Positions 1 to 12,177 of a stretch of 64,000 nucleotides of DNA are shown one piece after another. The notes under the pieces were generated by a model. The model searched no databases. It was not told where the DNA came from and saw nothing but the letters and a program-made list of their open reading frames with translations. Source of the stretch: Trichoplax sp. H2 (taxonomy: Eukaryota > Placozoa > Uniplacotomia > Trichoplacea); assembly GCA_003344405.1 (NCBI GenBank), contig NOWV01000036.1, positions 434,001 through 498,000 of the forward strand. The letters are read 5' to 3'. The stretch's first letter is position 1; the number at the start of each line of letters is the position of its first letter. A program made the position numbers and the translations under genes.

Positions 1-918
1 CTGCTGTCCATCTGTCCACACCACACGTAGTAATACCATGGCGGTAGATACTACGGAGGATACGGACTTCTGGATGTATAGAGTAGCCTATAGTACACTA
101 TGACCGTACGGCATGAGTATGACTATGACTTCGAAATGACATGCAGTGGTTAGAAGGGATTCCAATCAACAAAGTCTAGTCATCAATAACTACTATATCC
201 AAGGCCGACACTTTTTCATGCACCTCTCATAAGAGAATTTCAAGTCTCAGGTTTGACCAGATGGACCCAGCGAGGAGAAATTCACTTCGTCTCCAGCTGT
301 AATGTACAGAACTTGACTGAGCTTTAGACGCTACCCCGCGGTTTCCCCTTAACCGCATACAAGCCAACTTGTTATTCAGGCACAAGCGGTCAATCCGGGC
401 CGGACAGACATCCCCTACTCCAGCACATTCGTCCGTACCATGTCTGAAATCGTACATTACAATACAGTCTACAGTATAGCAGTGTCATCTCATCAGGGCT
501 AACGACTCGATGTTGCCCCCGCGGCGTTGTTGACAGGCTGCGATGGTTTTCCAGCCCCTACGCGTTAGGCCAGCCTTCCATGCTGCAAATTGACAACATT
601 CAATTCTTCGTCTTAGGTAGTTTACAAATTTATACCCTGGATTGCTTGATCCCCTGGATCGAGCATAGTGATCCATCCAGCATGTCCTAGCAATGTGCTT
701 TAAATAGTCCGATTATTCCATTTGCTATTGGGTAGTCTAGTCTGGTTATCTTGATTAATTCATAGCATCGTAAAGTGTTGAAAAGGATCGACGGATGACT
801 GCAAGTGATTACAGCCAGTAGAGAAGAAATTAATAGAATTATCCATCCAAGAGCGAATTGGCGATCATCATGAGTGTGATCGTCGTTGTATTATAATCTA
901 TTTCTAAACCAATCGAAT
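1..918. other. No recognised gene; upstream region of Inturned
   Basis: The first ~680 bases are somewhat less AT-rich than the rest. They hold only two short minus-strand open frames (227-457 and 485-676), which have no motif I recognise and no convincing splice partners. The final ~200 bases should contain the promoter and 5' UTR of the plus-strand Inturned gene. I see nothing else that I can support. Confidence 0.4.
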
Positions 919-3900
919 ATGGCGACCGAAGAGAAGGAAGTAAAAATAGGAAGGTAAGCGAGTAATTATAATCAACGGATTCAATCTCTCGACACACAAG
1001 TATGCAATCGCTATCGGCTTATCTAAATTACTTTACCTTAGATAAATCAATCATCGATGGCGTAATCGATCTTAGCTCATTTCTATAGAATATCTTGTCT
1101 TTACTTTATAAAATAAGTTACAAACAGTCACTGTCAGAATTGAAAGGCGATTTATGACTTTAGGAGTAAATCAAACATCAATCGATTCCATAATGGTAAT
1201 CCAACAATGCTGTGGCCTCGTTATGCAGTTGGAACTACAAGACATGTATTGTCAATTACCATAGAATCAATAATAATCATCAATTTTACTAGGTTTTAAT
1301 CAAGGATAGAGTAGTCTGCTACAAATATTGTTGTATCCACTTGATTAGAGAAATCAATGTAGAAATAGTGATAGTTGGCTTTGGCTGATTTAAGTATATC
1401 AAATGATTTTACACAGTACTGTAAGGGCATATGCGCGACAAGGGTATTGATTCGCAAACCGTTAAAATAATCTTGATGTAAACTCCTTCGGGATTCTTGT
1501 GATGGACTTTTTCATCATCACACGTATTCGAATTCTTCATGTTTTGTAGGCATCGCAGCTTTCATTCGCATCGTAAACCATCCAATCTAGACGTAACACC
1601 ACCGTCATCTGCCCGCCGATCCCATTCTTTCAAAATTAAATGGCTAAAGAATGTTATACCCATTAAGTTCAGGCCATTTGCCCATTTAGACGACGATAGT
1701 CCTATCCAAACCACGGATGATCCAATTTCACCTGCTGGAGCGGCTGATGTTGTCTTTAGAAAGATTACCCTTCAGTTAGATACACCGACTGTCATAACTG
1801 ATTTAGAAGATAGCTTAGGTATTAAAGTGCAATTTTATGGTGAACTTAGTGAAACAATTCAAGAAGGAAAGTTAGATATATTACAAGTAGCGGGTATCGA
1901 TTCTAATTCTCCAGCATATCGTTGTGGACAGTTATCCATAGGTAAGCTACTTACAATCAACACTTGAATGTGCAAACAAATTTTAGAAATCATAGGATTA
2001 ATTTATTATTCTAACATACAATGTAATATTGTTGCATCTTTGTATTTTTTCCTATTATTTTTAGTCGAAATTATCTTTGTTAAATCAGGATAGATAAGGT
2101 TGAGTCAACATTTTTTTATCAATCACTACCCATGATCTCATAAGGTATTCTGACTATCTAGGTGATAAGTTGATTTCTATTAATGGACATGAAGTCACTA
2201 CCAGCAATCTTGATGAGCTATTAAAAAGCCTAGGTGAAGTTAGCGAGGTAAGTTAGAAAAATATTATATAGCAAGATTCCTGTTATCATTTTTTGCCAGG
2301 CCATGCCAAGGTATATCACTCATCGATGGTTCAATGTTGATACTTATTCCAATATAGATTGAGTTAGTGGTAACGAGAGTCGCATTTTTGAAAGATGATT
2401 TTAAAATTCAACCCGATAAGATAACCAGAATAGATCCTGACTTAATTGTTCCTAAAGGCGATACTCGACAAAATGACGAAGAGGTTGATCTCTATCAGGT
2501 CCCCCATGTTGCATTATGTTTGACTATGGGATCGTCAGCAGATGAAGATGGCGATAAGGTTTGCTCTACAATATTCTTTCATTTCTCGCCATATGAAAAC
2601 GAATCTTTGAATGAATCAATAAATGGATAAAGTGGAATTGACCAGATGAATGACACATTCTCACATCTACTTTATGTCATCTACACATATTAGGATATTG
2701 TCTATAAATTTAGTTTATCTGACACACAAGCCAAGGTGTTGACTGCTCTGCGTGGATTATTTTTAACCATGAGCGATGTCCTATTGCAAGTTACGTTGGA
2801 TAATGTATTTGCGTAAGTGAATTTTAATACTCGTTGAATCAATTAAATTTAAAATTGAAACAGTTTTGTAATTTTTAATTACTATTATAGAACCTCCTTA
2901 CTCATCGACAAGATGATAACTAATGTAGTATATTACCAATTTGAACAAAATTTATTTATATTAGCAGTTCCAGACGAGAGGTAAACTTACAACACGTTTA
3001 CTGTCTTTATTACCAAAGTATAATTCATTATTGAAACATCATTAAGGCTAAAATATTTATTTAAGCCAGTTCAATATTGATATTCAAACATGATTATCAT
3101 ATGATCATAATTTTTAACTTTAAATGACTTACGCCTCATGATTGCTTTTGCTATGCACAGATGTGGATTATTTTTACTAAATAGAACTATTAGAAATATT
3201 GCTAGATTACTTAAAGTACTGTACGGATCTTTACACAGGTATGAAAATAGCCTTTATAAAATCAGCAATTTGTGTATTTCTCTATCAAATACGTTATAAT
3301 CTTATTTAAAAATTAATTTTTATGTTAAGTCAATCTTCCTCTTGATTCTCTAGTGCCTTCTTCAGTACCCAGAATGAACAAAATTTAAATAAGATATTTA
3401 AATATGCACTATATCGACTGCTTACACCAGCTACTGATTTAGCAAGTATGAGATTTTTAAAAGCGTTTTATCCAACTTATTTGGCACACTTGTTTGAAGC
3501 TGCACCAAGTCTTTTTTTACCAAATGTTGATCAGGTATAGAATTCAGTTGCGCAATGATTCTGTTTTAATACTTTTAACCAAACCACCCTATGTAAAATG
3601 CCATTCAACATCAGCCATTTTTGATTGATTTCATATCGTGCTATTTAGAATTTCCATAAAAGTTTATTGTATATTTTAGGCTCTCGTGAGTGGAGCACTG
3701 ACTAAATTAGAATGTGGGAGCTATTTTCAAATGGTAGGAGAAATAGCTTTAGATTCTCCTTTTGTGAATCTAGATTGATACATATATTAATAATTTATCA
3801 GAAATAACAAGGAAACCTGAATTACTATTTTTAAATTTCTTAATTATAGCCTGGACAAATGACGCATACGCGGCGTGCATATGCTAGTTTAGGATCTTGT

Positions 3901-6228
3901 CTCTTTTATAAGGTGTGTAGCAACACATACTTGTTGTTATAGCGTATAGTAATTTTGAATTTGGACATTTTTTTCTATTCTTGACGATAGGGTTACTTGG
4001 TTGCTAGCCGTATGCGCGATGAAGACTTTTTAGACACTAGATTATTATGTTTCTACTATGGTCTTTTGGATGCGTCTAAGCGCCATATTGGCGGTAATAT
4101 AACACTTTGGCATAAGGTGCGATATTGCATACTGATGGTAATTGCTATCGAAGAAATAATTAATGTAATATGAATTGCTTATACCATAGATGAATCTGCA
4201 AAGATTACAAGGTGAAAAACGTAGTTATGGGGTCTTCACTGAAGATAGCTACGTCTATTTACTGGTTGTATGCGTGGTAAATTTGATAGTTTGTGGTATA
4301 TTTAATAACACATGTATTCGTGTAACTGCCTGTAGCACTGAATTTCAGGATAATTAGCTTCTATTTCATGGCAGCTATTGTCGTTGTCGATAACAAACTG
4401 TACATACCTTACGAATGGATAAAAATATATTTTAATTAACCTTTGTTATAATTTACTGCTTACTTTAGAATTCCTGTGTAATAGCTATCTTACTGGAATG
4501 TATTATTCCATCTGATACTATCAGGTAAAGTCATTAAGGAACAACACCCATCATTTTAGGGTAGACAAGTCTTACATATTGTAGTAAATTGATCAAGTAT
4601 AACATTTCTATAACAAATTTGATATTCATGACGTTTTTATGGATGATTATGGTACTCACTAATAATATTTTATGATAATCAGTCAGAGCGAAGCCGATCC
4701 AATTTATGTTAATTCTGCTAGAGACACTATAAAATATCTAGAATGTGATGGCTTCTTTGCCATTTGCGATGACAGGTTCGTTTTGTGTGATTGGAATGAA
4801 TTTCGGCATGAATGATAATATGAAAGGTTTTGATAATGTTGCAGTAGATACAAAATTAACCTTGTTAGCTTGGTAAGGGATCATGATACAAAATACTTTT
4901 AATATTTCGCAGGATAAACAATGTATCGTGTGCAGAGTTGGCATCAGCAGATACCTTCACTACTTCTGATAGCGCTGTGAAGCGTAGCTCATCGCTATCA
5001 GCATCATCTAGACGTTCTACTGTTAGTACAGGTAATACACCCAATCATCACCGTCACCCTTCTGGTGGTAGTATTAATTTTTTACTGAGATCGCCGAATT
5101 TAAGCTTAAATGTCTCGCGCCATAAAAATCCGCCCAATTCACCTGTGGTGGATCGTAAAGTGTTAAGTGCAAATGACGATGGTTCTGTATCCGCCGCTAC
5201 GTTAAGAAATGGTAATTTTAAACTTGCTGATTTTCATATCTTTAATTATCCTTAGTACGCAAATATATCCGATATTATCATATACAGAGCTTCACGAATT
5301 AGGATATAGTGATAATCGAAATTAGCTATTGAATGACGACGTTATCATCATTAGGAAATCCTGAAAAATTGTCAAGCTCCCATGGAAATGATTTATTAGA
5401 AGCTGATAGCTCGCAAGCTCGCGAACGGGCATCTTCTTATGGATTACATAGGGCTTCCCCTATTGTTTCACGTAAAAATGCGATATCGGCGAATACTGCT
5501 TATTCCTATTTGGATACCACAGTTGAACAAAGCAGAAGCGAGGGATTTAGTATACGTAACGTTACCTCTGGAAAAATCAATGTCCTATTCCATTATATTG
5601 GTATAAATTCAAAAACGGGTATGTTAATAAGCCCTACATCGCGAGAATTGGCATCCATTGACGGAGCGCTACAGAGGAAAATCATCACCAAATTTTATTG
5701 GGCCTGTGCTGTCATAAGAAATACTTTTTTATCGCGACAAGGTCAAGGAAAGGTCGGTAATGGAGTGATGATTCAAGAACACTAAAATGTTATGTGGCAT
5801 ATTTATGAAGATATTTTGATTATTGTGTTCATTTTAGAAGCCTGAAAATGTGTCGCCAAAATTTGTAAAGAAATCCCTAAATGTATATGAACAAGGTATC
5901 TTATTTACTCTTTCACCAGAACGCGTAGGAGGAGGAGGAGGAAAGAAATCACGTAAACCGCTCAGATACTGGGTTATAGGGTATGTTTTCGATAGACATG
6001 ATACTGCATTAATTATTCATTAAATAATAGCAGTGATAGAAATTTTGAATGAGATCTTCATTTGACCATGAATACAGTATTGACGATCATATTCTTGTTT
6101 CGAAACACAGGAGAATATTCCACGACAATTTTACTCCGATACATGAATTTTATTTTAGCTATCACGAATCTATCTCTCAAAATATTTGTGAAGTAGCTCA
6201 CCGTATTGGTTTTGCATGGAATAAATAG
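919..6228 (+). CDS. INTU: Inturned homologue (PDZ and longin-like CPLANE planar polarity effector)
   Basis: Inturned works in the CPLANE complex with Fuzzy and Wdpcp, at the base of cilia and in planar cell polarity. Eighteen exons join in frame: 919-953, 1550-1941, 2162-2247, 2358-2558, 2694-2812, 2891-2980, 3161-3238, 3354-3534, 3680-3733, 3850-3912, 3991-4116, 4190-4276, 4469-4524, 4683-4775, 4913-5211, 5355-5752, 5838-5980, 6111-6228. The product is about 872 residues, close to vertebrate Inturned (about 940). A PDZ domain lies at roughly residues 85-185 (GDKLISINGHEV). Longin-like segments follow (VPHVALCLTMGSS; LALVYLL-type strands), then a Ser-rich linker in the 4913 exon. The C-terminal domain ends in HEFYFSYHESIS and AHRIGFAWNK. 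The start is the ATG of a short first exon whose phase fits exon 2. A Gly run (5 Gly, GGA repeats) sits near 5928. An AATAAA occurs near 6695. Exon borders were called by eye. Confidence 0.88.
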
Positions 6229-7558
6229 TAACGTAAAAGTGATAGTGGTATATATGATCCTGCAACTACACAGTAAAAAGAAGAAACATGCTCGTCAATC
6301 GCAGGATTGATGATTATGTACTAGCTATAAAAAAATTGAATTTTCAGTGATATTTTGAGATGTCGTAAAAGTATTCACCGACGTGTATTTCCCTGAAACA
6401 AGGGAAATTCCACTCTGCATTTGTATGTTGGTTGAATCGTCATTGCTCAATGACTGATATACACGTATATAAAATTTATTAGAAAGAATTCTTGAAAAAT
6501 TTTTGATACTAAGTTTTCTATTTTCACGACATTTATATTTGATAATGTATATGGAGAAAATTTATGCACAATCTTTTAATGATCTTTCTATCTGCTTTGT
6601 TTTGACCATGCGAAAATTTTTTACATTTGATTTGCATCATTTGTACATATCATTATCAATTTTGAAATTATATACAGCATAGCGCTTCTAATGAAGGCAA
6701 TAAAATAAGTTAATAATAAGGCAATCGGTTTATAATTAGTTCATGAATAGTCTGCTATGGAAGTAGGAACATAAGCCAATGCTGGTGCGAGCCTGGTGTC
6801 CATCCATGCTAAATTTGGATTATGACATAAAGTAAATTAAGTTCTTCTTTATTAATATCCTTTCAAATTTAATTTAGTAGTGACAAATTTTAGCTGAAGT
6901 TGCCAAAGTCTACTATGCAGGAGAAGCCAATTCGTTCATGGCCATTATTCATAATTATCCATCTTGTACTTGTATAATGTGAATTTTAAAATGGTCTCCT
7001 TCCTAAAAGTAATATCGATAGTGTTTAGAATATATAAAATTATGACTAAGATCAGCAGCGTAGCTGGACTTGGACTGATTAGACCTAGACATGGACTACG
7101 ACAAGTTAAGATTCTTTCTTCTAGTCGTCCAAGACCTAGGCAGCATGTGCAAAAACGCAGAAATATCATCATATGCTGCAATGATACTGCATCAGTTGAA
7201 ATAGTATCCTTCAACTTCTAGATCATTGAAAGGCTCAAATGCAACTAATTAGAATCTACGTATCAACAAGCTTATTATGCAATTTAGAGTAGGCAAAATA
7301 AGATATTTAAAGATGTAGAATTTTTCTTCAGCTCGATTTCTTGTTCTCTCAAAGCTGCATTATGGCAGGTTTATAGTCTACTATCTCGATCAACCACTAC
7401 GGCCCATACAATATACTACACAATATCTGTATTGTTGTCTTTGGCAAGGATTACTTTTGATCATCCATGATATCTGGCAATCCCCTCGGTCCATCTATAC
7501 GTCCGTCACCGTCGCCTCCTAGCCCCACATATAGTGGAAATGAATAACATAGTCCACC
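6229..7558. other. Intergenic region between Inturned and MTRES1-like genes
   Basis: This 1.3 kb stretch holds the Inturned 3' UTR and the MTRES1 promoter. Overlapping open frames lie on both strands at 6945-7221 and look incidental: the sequence contains local GGACTTGGAC/AGACCTAGGC-type repeats that keep both strands open. I found no splice partners or family motifs for them. Confidence 0.4.
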
Positions 7559-9322
7559 ATGGCGGCCAGTAAATCAATCCTTCAACCAATTGCCTCTTTA
7601 TTCCGATCGCAGCGACGGCTATGGACAAATTTAGTATTCAATAAGCCTAGACTGAGGTATAGTAGTAATAAAGCTGACGATCCTACTTTTAAAGAAATAG
7701 ATACCGTAACTACATCGCTTAGAATCGATGCTATTGCATCCAAAGGGTTAGGCATATCGCGCAGGTAAGATGATTTCAGACATAGACTAAATTAGGCTGA
7801 AGGGATGGATGTTATCGCTCTTGAGGCCATCATTATACTGCAGTCTACTTCATCATGATGGTAATCTACATAACTTGAATTGGTTGTATAGGAAATTATG
7901 GGAATATTGTTTACGTGGTTACGTCAGTGTCAATGGAATCAAGATCAAAAAGAAAAGCGCTGAGGTAAATTGCAACAGCTGGCCCATCTACAACACAACA
8001 ATGCATTGAAAAAGCAGCATGTTACTCAGGAAATAGTTTGATTAATTTTGATTGGGATAAATGTGAATGTTTTCAATTTTCTTCTGCATTAAGATATTAA
8101 AGAATAAGTGCACTTATGTATGAAAATATAGAATTACATGTAGGGGCAGAAATTATGACGATTATGAGACACAACGATGCAATAGAGACTGCATGTTACT
8201 CAGGGAATAGCTTGACTAATTTTGGTTGATGATCAATGTTAACGCTTCTAGTTGTCCTATGTATTGAGATATTAAGGACTAAGTGCACTTAAATATGAAA
8301 TTATAGAATTACACATAGCACAAGAATTATTTTGATTAGTATTGGAGGTCAATTTCAGCTGTAGTGCAAAACAGAAGCCCATTTATGTATAACAGTAGAG
8401 CTTTCTTTCGACAGATGATAAATAATCAGGTCAGAATATTCGAATTAAGTTGGCTCATAGGACATGGTATTTCGTTTATTTCACTAGTTAATCTTATACT
8501 TTAATGTAATGATTTGTCGTTAGCTAGCGATAAAGATGGATGTAACTAACAATTAAGTAATTAATTTAAATATTGTAACATACATTCTACTAATTGATCG
8601 TGCTTGTATAGCAATACTAATATAAGATTAGTATTTTCTACTATAGGCTGATGTACAAGCAGTAATTAGTATTCCACGTAGTTTTAATATGAATTAAAGT
8701 AATAATCTTAGTGTTTTCTCATCGTGGTAATGTACCTGTTACTGGTAAAAAATTTCATATTGTTGCGAATTACCTATTAATAATAATATTCGTAAGCTGG
8801 CTCTACATGCTAAAATAATAATCTGTACAGTTATAACTTACTTTCAGCATCAACGTAAATATGGTTACAGGATTTAAAGTAAATCAGATTTATCACAGTA
8901 ATGCGGTAATAGAACTTAACATGTAGTAAAATTATCGTTGATGGATTAGGCATTTATTCCATTAATTGATTCCTGTCTTGGAATAGCAATTTAAAACAAG
9001 TCGCTAGATTTGTAATACTCGTGCTTTACAAATGGACATATACTATTACTGTTGAAGAGATACATCTAATTTAAGCTTTATGATGACTTCATTATCCTTG
9101 TTCTATTTTACATTATGGTCAATGCAGCTCAATTCTTTCATTTTCTGTTCTATAACTATTTGAAAGGTCAAAAATCGAGACAAAGTTATTATTGATGGAC
9201 CAGGTATTAATCGTGGCTACGTTGAAGTCATAGAAATTGGCAATTTAACTAAGAAAGGAAATTATCATATTCGACTTAAGCGCTGTAAACGTTTACTTAA
9301 AGGAAATGAATTGGGCCTTTAG
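7559..9322 (+). CDS. MTRES1: MTRES1-like mitochondrial S4-domain RNA-binding protein (C6orf203 family)
   Basis: Human MTRES1 is a mitochondrial RNA-binding protein with an S4-type fold that supports mitochondrial gene expression. Three exons (7559-7764, 7892-7964, 9167-9322) join in phase and encode about 144 residues. The ATG sits in a strong context (CCACCATGG). The first ~45 residues are rich in Arg/Ser/hydrophobics (SLFRSQRRLWTNLVF) with no acidic residue, as expected for a mitochondrial presequence. The S4 core starts with SLRIDAIASKGLGISRRK and continues with GYVSVNGIKIKKKSAE. The last exon supplies DKVIIDGPGINRGYVEV and a basic tail ending in LKGNELGL. The family match rests on the 'TTSLR-DA-AS-GLGISRRK' signature. 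The product is shorter than the human protein (about 240 residues); the missing part is mostly the poorly conserved N-terminus. The second intron carries a tandem duplication. Confidence 0.85.
7991..8340 (+). repeat. Tandem duplication (about 175 bp unit, two diverged copies) in an MTRES1 intron
   Basis: Two consecutive segments share an ordered series of motifs: ACACAAC-ATGCA, GCATGTTACTCAGG, GATATTAA-GA-TAAGTGCACTTA, then ATAGAATTACA. The copies start near 7991 and 8167, a period of about 176 bp. They differ by many substitutions and small indels, so the duplication is not recent. The unit has no coding potential. Confidence 0.75.
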
Positions 9323-12177
9323 TAGACATAGACGCCAAACTTTTACTGTAGGAAGCTGGATATAAAGTTTAGTAAGGGAAATCTCGCAACTTACACTGTT
9401 GGAATGTAAATATTAAATTATATTACTATCATGATCAAAATAAGCTCGTATACTACTAATATTAATAGTACTCGATGGAATCATTTATGATGTTTGCTAT
9501 GCTATCAAAAAGGGAAACTACGTTCTTAATCATTGATTTGATAGACTCTTAGTTTTGATGAACTGAATGCGCTATACTACACACGATACCACTTTTCTAA
9601 ATGAAACAAAATTATTGTTCTATTCGATTAAAATTTTATTTATGGTATTATTTTTGAAACTTATTTTGGAGATACAGATACAGTCTTTTTAAGATTGCTT
9701 GCAGTTACTGAAAGCAAGCTTACTAATTGAATAACTATAAGCAGGTTTGTGATATCATATGTTGTAGTAAGGGGGCAGCTGTAGGCATTCAAAGTTATAT
9801 CTGATGAGACTTATAAATGCGTTGATGTTAAGATTTTGATGGTAGTATAGTAGATTCGGCTGTATGGCATTTATGTTTGACATTTATTACTTACCCATTG
9901 AGATGGTAATTTCGATAGTTTGCACTACTGCTAATTTGTCACTGTTGAGAACGAAGAGCATAAAAGCCATCATTACAATACTGTACATGCATATCAATGG
10001 AGATTTTTATTACTTTCGATAACTATTACATGAAGCTGGTTAGGAAAGTGTTAAGTAGCGTGCCTTTTCCGAAATATTTTCTTACAAAATTATGAAAAAA
10101 ATATCATCAATTAAGATCCAGGATATAACATTTTCAAATCCATTAGATATTTTATGACTGAAAATGTAAATAAATTCATATCCATCCATCCAATTTTGAA
10201 TGCTACAGAAGGTCCATGGAGATAACGACTATATTGTAAAACTGTTATTGACGTGATTGCATGGAAATATTCACGTTTACATGAAATTGCGATAATTTCA
10301 TACAGTGTTAATTGCGTATGCTATTGAAATAGGCTGCAGTCATGACCGGAATAAATGTAGGAACTGGTTGTTTCATTTGCTCGGATATCTGCTAATTTTA
10401 TGTTAGTTTCACCCGATTCTATAAATAAATGCAAACTACCAATGTAGTTAGTTTCGAAGTTTAATCATGTGAATATATTAAAAACAAACAGTAATTTCTA
10501 CTGAACTTATTTCTGAAGGAATAAATCGGTGCTGGAGATTTATAGTAACTACTACCACTGCATAATACTTGATTTAAAGCCATGAATACTGATACATCAT
10601 TAATATTAGGCTGCCACAACTTAATTTTGATATCCCATCAGGCGGACATCTAGCTTAAGAAGATATCATGTATTTCACTATTCTCTTCATCCAATCCAGT
10701 AAAATAAATGCCGAACTCCGAGACCAATTTTTAAGTTAATTTCAAGACAGAAATCTAAAGAAAGTCTTTCAGGGATTTATTAAATAGTAAATTCTGCGAA
10801 CGTGATAACGTCATGATTGATGTTGGCATATTTCTACGAAAAGCAATTTATAAAACTGTTTAGCCCAATACAGTGAATAAGCCTAGAATCTCAACTCTCA
10901 TTTTTGTCTCCTTTCCAAATTGAATCTAATGAAAAGTTTTCATAAATTAATTGAAAATTTTAGGTTGCCATGACCGTTCGTAAAGATAAAATGTTAGAGA
11001 TCTATCTTAATTAAGCTCAATTACTTAATTGGAAAGATTAAAGTAAAAGTAAACTAAAAGTATATCAATGAATATATTATTTTATGCCTAGAAAGAGTAT
11101 CAATTTCTATACTCATATTACAGTCATTTAAAACCATAGGTAAAATAATTCTATTTTGAATAGTTCGGTTCAGCGATATTCTTGACCCGTAGTTAAGACA
11201 GACTCGTTAAATATCTTATTAATTGAGAACTAGAAATTCAATATTAATATTAAAAACTATAAACAAAAGTAATCTATCTGATTAAGCCTAGCTATGTGTA
11301 TATAATGAAACAATGGCTTATATTGATTAATTTTATTTTATAACCAAATAAAGTGAGTTCAACAATGTTATTCTAATCTTGGAAGCTATAAATAAAGCCA
11401 ATGTGTCATTAATTGATTGGATAGTTTAGCCATGTGGGTACTACAAATCAATAGTTTATACTGATTCATTTTTGAGTCTAATGGAAAATCAATAACAGAA
11501 TCCTATACTTATTTTAAAACTATCACTAATAATAGCAGTTCGGAACTTAAATCAAAACGCTTTAAGATGAGGTAGAGAGATAAATGATATAAGATATTGA
11601 CCTGTGTCTTTAATAAAATCGTTATCTACGCTAAAATCTTTCCCTAACACTAATTTTAAAGCTATAATTAACAACACTCTGATAATAACTGATCAGCAAG
11701 TGAAAGAAATGGATTGAATGAACAATAGTATACATCCAAAAAGGCTTGTTAGATGGTCTATATACTCGTACATGAAAGGAGTGCGCAACATCTTGATAAT
11801 AAATTGTCCACCAGATGTTAGATATTCTGCCAACGTGGTGGAATAGCAGTGGACAGTCATAAATGCCGCATGATTCGATATACAATCATACAGTATATAG
11901 TTTTAGATTATTGAACATAGAACAAAATCTTTTGTTATATTACTCAGGCATGATCATGTCTAGGTATTATTACACAAGGCCATTTGATCTTAGTTAATAT
12001 TAATATACGAGTTCTTGAAAGAAGCCCATTTGCACGGCATTCGAAAGAGTAAAAAATAGTGAAATAGCGTTATCATTCCAATTATAGTTTAAATATCTAT
12101 TCCGTTATTAGTAACGAGCAGTTGCATCTTGACATTTTTCTTTTTTACAAAGCTTCAGCCATTAACCACTTTTCTAT
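9323..12177. other. 2.85 kb intergenic region, no recognised gene
   Basis: The sequence is AT-rich, with frequent stops in all frames. The longest open frame (minus strand 11631-11885) has no recognisable motif and looks incidental. Short inverted repeats such as GCTTGC...GCAAGC near 9700 are present, but nothing I could call as an element. The 3' end should hold the promoter of the collagen gene. Confidence 0.4.

Noticed and set aside
6945-7221. Overlapping open frames on both strands between Inturned and MTRES1
   Set aside because: Both strands are open because of a local low-complexity stretch. There is no motif, no conserved start context and no exon partner.
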